Positions 6,842-15,160 of a stretch of DNA of 15,160 nt are shown here, one piece after another. The stretch's first letter is position 1. Each line of letters opens with the position of its first letter. Where the stretch lies: positions 1-15,160 of the forward strand of contig LT636126.1 of NCBI GenBank assembly GCA_900128565.1, written 5' to 3'. Source of the DNA: Stramenopiles sp. TOSAG23-6. Taxonomy: Eukaryota > Sar. The notes under the pieces are model-generated. The model was not told the origin of the DNA. It saw only the letters and a program-made list of their open reading frames with translations, and ran no database searches. A program made the translations under genes and the position numbers.

Positions 6842-9800
6842 AAAATTTGTATTTTTTTCATTTTCTGTAGATTTAGATATATCAGCAGAGGTGTGTAGAA
6901 TAGACACTAACTTCGCATTGCCAATAACACCCATCCATCCTGACATGTCTGACTTTCCTGATTGGGTGATAACACCAACAGACAGATCGGGCTCACTTGA
7001 TGCAATTTCATCTTCAATTCTCACAGAAAAACGCCAAACATGAATGCCCGAATGATATCCTGAGGAAGCTGCCATTAGTTTCCATCGCTTTGACACAGTA
7101 GTTAAATCTGGTTCATCATTAAATGTTATTTCATTGATTCGATTTGGCAGTCCATGACAATCACTCATTTTTTTAGTCGTAGTTTGTGGTTCTGGAGTAT
7201 GGGGACGACAATCTGACGACACAGTTGCAGAAAAATCGGGTGGCACTCCAAACATATCGGATATATCAAGATCTCTTGTATTTTCACTGGCACCAGACCT
7301 CCAAAGTCTATACTGTTGTATTGTAGAGTCTGATTGTGACGCTTCTTCGTCTTCAATAATGTTTCGGGTTTCTCGTACATCGTCTCTATTGCCGCTAAAT
7401 GAAAGTGATGCATCTTCCCAAGTCAGTTCATTCAATCTTTCATAATCTCCCTCACCAGTATCATTTGTAATATCTTCATCTAATGCTTTCTCGTTTTCTG
7501 TATCATTTTGTGGTATATTTTTTGACACCCGACTTGTCCGAGAATTCATCATAAAAGTTCGATTCCCATTTTCAAGAGAAAAAATTGCAGAGTTCTTATC
7601 TCTAGCATTGGAATCTTCGGGTCTAGGTACAGGGGTTGACATACATGGATGCATCATAAATTTTGGATCAAAATGAAGCCTTTCCTTCAGTCGTCGGGAA
7701 GGTGTAACAAGGAAACTGTTATTATAATTTTCGGTACGAGAATTTTGAAAAGTAATGTCGATTTCTCGATATGTATAAAAAGTAGGTAAACCAAAGCCTG
7801 TAGAACGACTTTTCGGCAATTGATGTATTGTGAAAAATATTTTAATTTAACATTAGTTAGGTGAAAAATTTTCTATGGAAAAAAATAAATAAAATTAATG
7901 ATGTAAACGTACATGGGATGGATACTCGGCTCGTTTTTTATCTGTATTACCTTGAGAATAACAGTCTTTAATAATTTCCATAATAGAATTATCATATTGC
8001 TCCTTGCTTTGATGATTTCGATCATACCAAGGATCACCGCTACCAGAACTTTCCGATGAAGTAATTCTATAATTTTCACCTTCTTCAAGACAAACAGTCT
8101 TGTTCTTTTTATCCGTTCTGCAGCATGATTCATGCATTACATCATGTATTAGTTCTGAATATGCATAACCAAGTTCATCTCGAGGACTATTATCATCAAT
8201 ACTTACTTCCACTAGAAGTTCACGAGTACGACATAACCACAATCTCACAACATGAGTCCGCTGTAATTGACCCCCATTTACATCAGGGTTCACTGCGCGA
8301 CCAAGAGCTTTCAATTCAACACATTTACGTGCAACAAATTCAAACCCAACCTGTCCGTCCCAGTTATCTCTCACACCTGTATACAATACCTTAAATGTAT
8401 TTGCCAGTGCAGAAGGTCCAGCAGACTCTTCCCATATCATCGCATCAACACACTCGAGTGCATCTTTAGATTGTTTTGCGGCTGGTAGCATTTCAACCAC
8501 TTTAGATACTGAGGCACAAAGTTGTACTATACTTGGTAACATTACGGATGCGAGCCATAAACGAGATGACAAAAGAGATAACGCAGTTGCAAAGGTCGGT
8601 AGTAAAGTACCAACGAAAGAGCCTTGTAATAATCGCTCTACTAAAACAGGCGGTGCTCCGCAATCGAGTTGTTTCCGCGCCGTATCCAACAGTCGTCTAC
8701 AAGAATATAATAATAAACTCCCATAACGCCTCAGAACTTGACACGGTGGTTCAGTAGCAGCGCGACAAGATGCCGCTAGTGAAACTAAATGCCTTTGGTA
8801 TGCATAGAGCAGAGCATCGGCAGATGCTATCAGAGTGCATTCATCTTTTTTTAATTTATATTTTACATTCATCTTATCGCTACCAATAAACGAAGCTTCA
8901 TCATTACTTGTGTTTTTTTCCGACGATGCATTAATATCAAAAAGAGACTTCTCAGACACCATAGAAAAAAGCATTGAAAGTAGGTCCGCAATATGCAACA
9001 ATTCTTCCTGTGAATAACCAATACCATTACGAGTTTTTTTTATTGGGCGTATATTTTCATCTGCAATAGATATACTTTTTTCTTTACTCAGTATCTCTTT
9101 TTTGCCAGATCCATTAGTTGGTTTGATACTATCGATTGGATTTACCGAAACTTCAGCAATGTAATCTATAGGTAAAAGGGACACAACGCCTTTTGCGGAT
9201 GTAGAGAACCGCATCAAAAGACGGTTGAGTAATGCATATCTAGGTGAATTAATATCATATGGTGTATTTCTATGTTCTTTTATCAATGATGCTAATAGCT
9301 CGAAGCGCTGTCTACTTGATGGGTACAATAATTCTAATCCAACTTCAACCGCATTTACAGCCTCGAGTCGAACATAATGCATAAGCTTATCATTTCCAAT
9401 TGCATACTTCAATGTAGAATTTAATATTTCAAACGCAGAAGAACTTAATCCAACTTCTTCGGGTCGGACGTGAGCGTCTATCAACCTTTGTAAATGAAAT
9501 GATACAAGTCGGAGGAGCGAGACACAGATAGATTCAGCCTGTTCTCTATCATTGTCTTCATTATCATTGTTTTCAGGTATATTCTCAGCGAGCGGCAGTT
9601 GCACATCAAGTAGCCTACGTATTTGTGAAAAAGCAGCTAGAGAAACCTGGAGACAATATGGAAGTTCTAAATCTATAGTAGATGGGGAATATTCATCTGA
9701 TATTCTCCCTTTAGCCTTTTGTTTATTTACTGCGACCGATTTCTCAAGTTTTCCAGGATCCTTCGAAGTATTTATATCAAAACCGCAATGGATTGCACTC

Positions 9801-12800
9801 AGTTTGACAACGACATTCAGGATAGATTCGGCCACGTCACCACGGGTCGGTCGACCATCCGATCGGCGTGAACATAATAGAGACCGAATCTTCATCGGCG
9901 GTGAAGGTGGCGACAATGAGAGATGTGGTGATAACCACAATGCTAGAGGACACACTTTATCTATTATCCGATGACGTTTTTTTCCATTTGAGATAGGTGG
10001 AATACACGTAACGCGGATTATTAATTTCGAAACTCCGCTGATATCGACAGAAAACGTACAGAGTCTTTGATAATGGGATATGTCAATACCATCTGAGGAA
10101 CTATTTTGTTTTGAAGTAGACCTAGTAAACACAACACGGCTTTGAGAACTTGTTACATGCGCTTCCCACAATAGTTTACTGTCACCACTAATTGAAAAAC
10201 TCATTATGGAGTTATTCTTACTATCATCTTCGAATGCGACGCGGCCTTGAAAAGATCGAAATTTTGTATTAGTTAGATCATAAGATGCCACAAGGGATGG
10301 GAAAGTATTGTGAGAATTCCAAAGATTTTTCCCTCCTTTTCGTTTCATTCTCAGGAAATCTGCGTCTTTTTCGGGAAGAAACATACAAAGGCTATTCGTC
10401 GGAACAGCAATACCATCTACACGAATTTCTTTTCTACCTAAATGTTTCATAAGTTCTTGAGCCGAACAGTTACAACATATAGCAAGATTATCTACAATAT
10501 CCGAAGAAACTTGTAAAACCTCCGTTGTTTCGGTTTCTTTTTCAGTCACATCAGTATCTAGCATTACAGTTGGCACAACTCTTGAAAAACCATCATGAGT
10601 TTGTCTTAAAATATTATTGGTACCTATCTCACTGCCGTGTGAAACGTTATTCTCAGTGTCTCCTCTTTCGAAATTATCAGTACCAGTCGTGATTGGCCAT
10701 TTTGCAACAGGTGGTAGTTCAATTACTGATGATACAGCATCAGAGGTTGTACACTTTGATTGGTCGCCATTTTTAAACATATTGATCTTTACAGGAAGGT
10801 CTATCAACGAAGCTGCCGAATACGGTAAAATATTTCGTGGTGCGCCTATTCTTTCAACTTTAAGCAATGTTACCGCCCTTCCAGTGCCATAAAATGTGCA
10901 CGCTGGAAATATTTCTTCTCCATTTCCCGTGACACCCGTGAACGCTATTCCTTGTGATTCACCATTTACCGAGAAAGAAATTGTACCCTTATCAAGGTCT
11001 AACTCAACACGTACTACATCACCTGGATGCCATTTACTCATAGGCTGAATTACCCTTCGTGAGCGTGAATATAAGTTACCGTTATATGCTCGATACATCC
11101 ATAAACTTTCACTTCTTTCGTAGTTAGAATCAGAGACTGGTCGAATAGCTGCTCCAACACAAGTCATTTCATCATTAAGTTTGTCACTTTCCAACCTAAA
11201 TTCCCACGCAAACCTACCAGTACCAGAGAAGCCTACATCAACCAAAGCGTGCGAATTTGAGCTACTATTACTATGTACCTGTTGACCATTACTCCGCAAA
11301 TCAATAGATGCAGAAGAAGCCTGTCGATCAAAAGATGCTTCTATCAATTGAGAACCAGATGAATTTTTCATACTACAAAACTGAGACTTGGAGGTACGTG
11401 AACGCAACCTCTTCTCTTCGTCACAAATATCATTAATGTTTACTAGTAGTGAGAGTGCTGCTCGATTTTCTCGCGCAAAAGTTGCATCTGTTATATTTTT
11501 TTCTAATATTTCTTTAGGTGCTGAAGTATGTTGCGATGGAGATGCAAATTTGGAACTTGGTCGAAAGAAAAGATTTCTCGACGATTCAAGTAAAGTTGAA
11601 ATAAACTGAATAAGCAAAACAAAGGAAGCGGAACCTGACACTAATTGTAACATTAGAGACAAAGACAAACACGAAATAGCACGACTAGATTTTCCACAGC
11701 GTATTTTCATGATATTTCGAGTTACTGCGATCTTTTCCTTGTGGGTCATAGTACGAGCTTGTACAGTATTCTTTTGCAAACTATGGATAAGTTTATCAAT
11801 TTCATCAGTTTCGCCATTGTCGTTAGAATTTTGAAGTGTTTCCTTTTCATTTTTCTTTGGATCAATATTTTCGTCTTCTTTTTGTCTAATTTCCTGTGCA
11901 TTGACAATATGCGATAGCCATTCTTGCATCGATTGTAGAGAATCCGCAGGTGCAGTACATACTGCATGTGGCACAACACTTTTGACGACTACTTCTTCTA
12001 TCCCGAAACAATTTTTCCTATTCAATGGGTGAAATCCACTCATGCGCAAACGCAAATGACGTGCAGATATACCATGCGCTTCTAAACGCTGCGTTCCTTT
12101 ATTACAGAGTATTAAACACACTCTCTGCCATTGACCATCTTCATCATCTACAGGTGGTACAGTGTCGGAAGCATCCGAGATGTCAAGCGCACAATGTGAA
12201 GGTATTTGTGTTGAAGCCCAACGAACAACTACTGAAGAAATAGGATGAACTCGGTCAAGGGAAACTCTCCAATACGCTGGATCGTTTGGATTTCGACGTC
12301 TTTTTGATCTCCATGCTCGATTTCTGAGGCTACCTCTTTCACTCCGATTCGCACCAACAGAAGCACTTGCACGTAAATAAGATAGCGGCGATAAAGTACT
12401 CGCAGCTAACGAAGATGCTGAAGCACGGTCAAGCCATCTTGAAGTCCAACGACTAGATGTTTCCCCAAAGATTCGAGTTCTGCTACTATTATTGCTTGCA
12501 GTCGTAGTGTCACGCTCTCGAGAACTTGATAATGAACTGATACCATCCGCGTCACTCGCTCTTTCTCTTAACGCATTTGCAGGTATTGTAAATCCAGTTG
12601 TCGTAGGTTCTGACAGAAGTGGTGATGAACTGCTTCTGCTCCTTTCTACAAATCCACTTTCTTCTGCGGTCGTTGTCGAGGCTGCAATGTGTGCTTGAAG
12701 TCGCGACAGATTATTACCACTGGTTTCCCCCCATAATTGTCTGAACATACGGCTAATTCCCATTTCTTCACTTCTGACGTCACCTCGGACTCTTGCCGTC

Positions 12801-13735
12801 GGAGGTTCATCTTCCATCTCAGAAGATCTAGTTACACTCGAAGTGGAAATATCCCTCCATTGTAAAGCCATTGCCGCAGAATTTTCTGCACTTTCAACCG
12901 AAGATGCAACAGCATTAGATGGATCAATTATCAACTCAACTTCAGGAAAAGCAGGTGTTGGCGACCATTCTGAAAATAGATACGCAGGTGCAGAAGGTCC
13001 CGAACCTGAAACAAAACCTATACTTATCGCTTTTGCTACGGAGACTATTGCAGGCCAAAGAATGCTAGGATCAGCAGAATAGTCATATGACTTTACTAAT
13101 GTTGCAAGCATGGCAATACCAACTTCTTTGAGTTGAGCGTGTGGTAGAGGTTCTCCTCGGCGCTTGTGGGCAAAAGGTCTCTGTGCATGACTTCGCTCTT
13201 TTTGAAGAAAACGATGCACTACTTGCAAAACTTCCACTCGTTGCTTTTGCGCAATTGAAAATACCGAAGATGTTGTACGCAAGGAGCTTAGGTACTCTAA
13301 TATACGTAACACTGTTACTTCCTTTTTAGACTTTTCTTCTCTCACTCCTGCGTTACGGTGTAGGATAGAGTTGTTTACACGGTGTTGCAACTTATTCAAT
13401 GAGCTATTTGTGTATTCCAAGGAATAAGTAGGAAATATAGGTTTATTCGTTGCTTCGGATATACGATTAGATTTTGAATATAATAGAGTATCCATATTTT
13501 GCGAGTTGTTTATATTTGATCGAAAATTCATGGCAGTATTTGTTCTGTTCTGTGGACCAAGTAAGTTATCGAATCTATTTGGGTTTGTGGGACAAGACAA
13601 CCGAGACTGAAAAGTGCTTGAAGATGCAAAAGCGACGAGGTTATCGCCATTTCTGAGAAAGCTCTGCTCTACAACAGTACCATCAGTGAATCTACCATCA
13701 TCACTTCCTCGAGCATTGGAAGCGGATATTCCCAT
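6842..13735 (-). CDS. Giant discoidin-like and SPRY-domain protein, 3'-truncated
   Basis: Exon 1 runs from 13735 (open to 13822) to 7913 and exon 2 from 7822 to about 6842, giving roughly 2270 residues. The ATG at 13735 is preferred over 13822: it has a strong context (G at -3 and +4), starts MGISAS (an N-myristoylation-type MGxxxS sequence), and the extra upstream codons cover a GCATT repeat. Features: Ser/Arg-rich low complexity at about 300-450; a discoidin-like beta domain at about 475-585 (NDPAYWRVSLDRVHPISSVV); a clear SPRY domain at about 840-960 (GRFAWEFRLES, WHPGDVVRVELDLDKGTISF); a second beta-rich region near 1170-1260; long helical stretches; and a second SPRY-like start in exon 2 (SSGYHSGIHVWRFSVRIED) that breaks off. 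The combination recalls very large HERC1/HECTD4-type ubiquitin ligases, but no HECT domain is present. Family unproven. Confidence 0.8.
7823..7912 (-). repeat. Introner intron of the giant SPRY gene (GT-AT)
   Basis: A 90-bp intron. On the minus strand it starts GTACGTTTACATC and ends TTTTTCACAATACAT; the upstream exon ends CAT. Phase 0. CTAAC is at plus 7856-7860. It joins YPSH to QLPKSRSTGF, each ORF being closed soon after the junction if unspliced. Confidence 0.85.
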
Positions 13736-13878
13736 GACGAAGGAAAGATGAGTCTCCAAGTAGAACTCTTCGTGTCGTATGCGAGGAATGCAATGCAATG
13801 CAAAATTACAATCGAAAATCATAGGAACGGAAACGGAGGAGCGATTTTGAAATACTTCTACGTAATAGCCGCTAGATA

Positions 13879-13893
13879 TTTAGGGTTAGGGTT
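13879..13893 (-). promoter_or_regulatory. Telo-box-like CCCTAACCCTAAA element
   Basis: The plus strand reads TTTAGGGTTAGGGTT, about 145 bp upstream of the preferred start of the giant gene and 57 bp from the upstream ATG. In plants, AAACCCTAA telo-boxes occur in promoters; whether this lineage uses them is unknown. Two repeats is too few for a telomere. Confidence 0.35.
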
Positions 13894-14022
13894 GTGTGGT
13901 CAGTGAATTATCCTTGACCACCAGTCAATACGCACGACGAGTACGAGTCAAGAGTCGAGAAAAAAATTGTTGAACTTCGAGAGTGTCTTTTACTTTTATT
14001 TTTTTCTTTTACATGTTGGCAC

Positions 14023-14065
14023 CATTGTTACAGCGAGATATAGTATGTATTTCGCTGTTACAATG
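14023..14065. repeat. 14-bp inverted repeat (hairpin)
   Basis: The left arm CATTGTTACAGCGA (14023-14036) pairs with the right arm TCGCTGTTACAATG (14052-14065) at 13 of 14 positions, with a 15-nt loop. It lies between the two minus-strand genes and is unlike the introner palindrome in sequence. Confidence 0.75.
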
Positions 14066-14416
14066 CTTCCGACAGAATGATTAAACAGCGGTTATGTTTC
14101 TGTTTGGGGAACCACCGTTTGCTTCGTTGTTTTCGTTTTTCACCATTACCGCTTTTTTAGTTCTTATCATTTTTTTTTGTTTCCGTTAAAAAGATAGAAT
14201 GACGACGAAAAACTACCTGCGCAGGGGCTTGTAGAGCTAAACGATCCCTTCGAGGAAAGTTTTTCTCAATGAAAAAACAAAGTCATGCAAAATTGTTTCG
14301 GACTATCTTTGAAACTTTATTTTCCAACTTCCCGATTTCTTCATATAAATTCTTTTATTGTTGTTTGTATAATAATAAATAAAAATTAAACTTGAAAAAA
14401 TATCCTCGCTTCTGTA

Positions 14417-15109
14417 TTATCTACATACTTTTGACGAAGTTGTACAATGTATTAACTCAACTTGAAGTCCCTTTCCGAGACCATCAGCATAATCAGAACA
14501 ATATTCTAACCCACTCAACTGCTTGTCAGCGACGAGCGTTCGATCATCTCCGATAGGCAAACGTATTGTAATGTACTTAAACGGCAACTTATATGATCCC
14601 TCCATTTCTCGACATAGAGCTCGTGCATCTGTTATGACGACCTGTGTGGCGTTAGATATAGCTTCGACTGACACAATTGTATATGAGTCTTTTAAGTAAG
14701 CTAACGTTTCTCCATCATCTTCAAACCATTGGAAGGAAGCTTTGCCGCCTGCAGGAGGAATTCCAAGGACAACTTCGCGATGGTTCTTACCAACATGATG
14801 AACGCCTTCAAATGACCCTCCACTCAGGACAAGCCCACCACCCTCTCGAAGTAAGATGGGTGCACCACAACACTGAATCCCTGCATAGCTTGATGTATTT
14901 TGGAAAAATATTTCAAAAAAATATTCGTTAGGTACAAAATTGCGTACGAAAAAAAAACTCGATTTTTTTTGTATGAAAAAAAATAAAACATACATACACC
15001 ATCTAAATGATTGTTATCTACATTTCTATCCAGTGGACAGTTGACAGAAATAACACAACCACCTTGGAACCAGCTACCAGAATGTAAATCAAGCCATGAA
15101 GTTGTTGAC
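14417..15109 (-). CDS. GH31 alpha-glucosidase-like protein, C-terminal end, two exons
   Basis: Exons are 15109-14994 and 14892-14417, about 196 residues ending at TAA; the catalytic barrel and N-terminus lie beyond the window. The remaining part fits the beta-sandwich regions after the GH31 barrel. WLDLHSGSWFQGG (about residues 6-18) matches the family's W-DLWTG-Y-GG. PLD follows, then PILLREGGG (about 53-61) in place of the usual VFVRAGSIIP. FQWFEDDGETLAYLKDSY (about 92-109) matches the C-terminal YEDDG..AY pattern of GH31 and DUF5110 regions. Such enzymes release glucose from alpha-glucosides, often in the ER (glucosidase II) or secretory and lysosomal compartments; which one cannot be told from this end. 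There is no C-terminal ER-retention signal (it ends SSKVCR). The intron is an introner, and a second introner bounds the first exon. Confidence 0.82.
14893..14993 (-). repeat. Introner intron of the GH31 gene (GT-AT)
   Basis: A 101-bp intron. On the minus strand it starts GTATGTTTTATT and ends CCAAAATACAT; the upstream exon ends TAT. Phase 1. The core is at 14928-14949, a palindrome with a few mismatches. Splicing gives LDGV-SSYAGIQ. Confidence 0.85.
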
Positions 15110-15160
15110 ATGTATTGTAAAAAAAATTAAATTCGAAATTTGTTAGGTACAAAATTTCGT
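15110..15160 (-). repeat. Introner copy, 3' part, at the window edge
   Basis: On the minus strand it reads ACGAAATTTTGTACCTAAC, then A/T-rich sequence ending TTTACAATACAT before the GH31 exon. The window ends within the palindrome. Confidence 0.8.

Larger units (their letters stand above)
13823..14416. other. Intergenic region 5' of the giant gene and 3' of the GH31 gene
   Basis: No gene is recognised. It holds two telomere-like repeats (13879-13893), a 14-bp inverted repeat with a 15-nt loop (14023-14065), and AATAAA signals on the minus strand at plus 14354-14359 and 14316-14321, suitable for the GH31 transcript. The rest is T/A-rich sequence with no further pattern seen. Confidence 0.6.

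Noticed and set aside
12025-12698. Plus-strand frames inside the giant gene (for example 12025-12243 and 12492-12698)
   Set aside because: They are antisense shadows of a continuous, domain-bearing minus-strand frame.
14205-14265. Possible tRNA-like stretch in the intergenic region
   Set aside because: No T-loop consensus and no consistent cloverleaf could be drawn.

Overview
The window is nuclear DNA from a microbial eukaryote. It is AT-rich, has long T and A tracts, genes interrupted by short introns, and eukaryotic-type proteins (a SPRY-domain giant, a secreted repeat protein). No rRNA, tRNA or lineage-diagnostic sequence was recognised. An alveolate or stramenopile-like protist is my guess, no more.

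Layout. (1) 1-1723 (+): 3' part of a phytanoyl-CoA dioxygenase-like (2OG-Fe(II)) gene in seven exons, ending in a patch of ambiguous bases (1708-1749). (2) 1819-3087 (-): intronless secreted protein with DUF4116-like repeats. (3) 3406-3841 (+): small Gly/Ser/Met-rich protein with a likely ordinary GT-AG intron. (4) 4476-5468 (+): unknown protein with a Lys-rich tail and one intron. (5) 5657-6709 (-): C-terminal half of a malate/L-lactate dehydrogenase (Ldh2 family) in five exons. (6) about 6842-13735 (-): giant discoidin-like plus SPRY protein with one 5.8-kb uninterrupted exon. It breaks off inside a second SPRY-like domain and runs straight into the dehydrogenase half-gene. (7) 14417-15109 (-): C-terminal end of a GH31 alpha-glucosidase-like gene.

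The main result is the introns. Sixteen introns or intron pieces in five or six unrelated genes are copies of one family, always in sense orientation. Each starts GTAYG(TTTTC), carries a T tract, a palindrome of the form GTACGAAATTTCGTAC running directly into CTAAC, then an A-rich stretch and the end TTTTTTCACAATAC-NN. Reading frame and protein-family conservation fix 13 of them precisely, and only one ends in AG: ten end in AT and two in TT. The last two intron bases usually equal the last two bases of the upstream exon (10 of 13, including all three that are not AT). This looks like a target-site duplication, so these resemble introner elements, intron-generating mobile elements whose splice ends appear to be set by insertion rather than by the GT-AG rule.

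The same repeats probably affect the assembly. The window begins and ends inside the introner palindrome, and the giant-gene/dehydrogenase junction, where both genes are truncated, lies in a decayed introner. Gene neighbourhoods across these points should be treated with caution. The genes do not form an obvious pathway.
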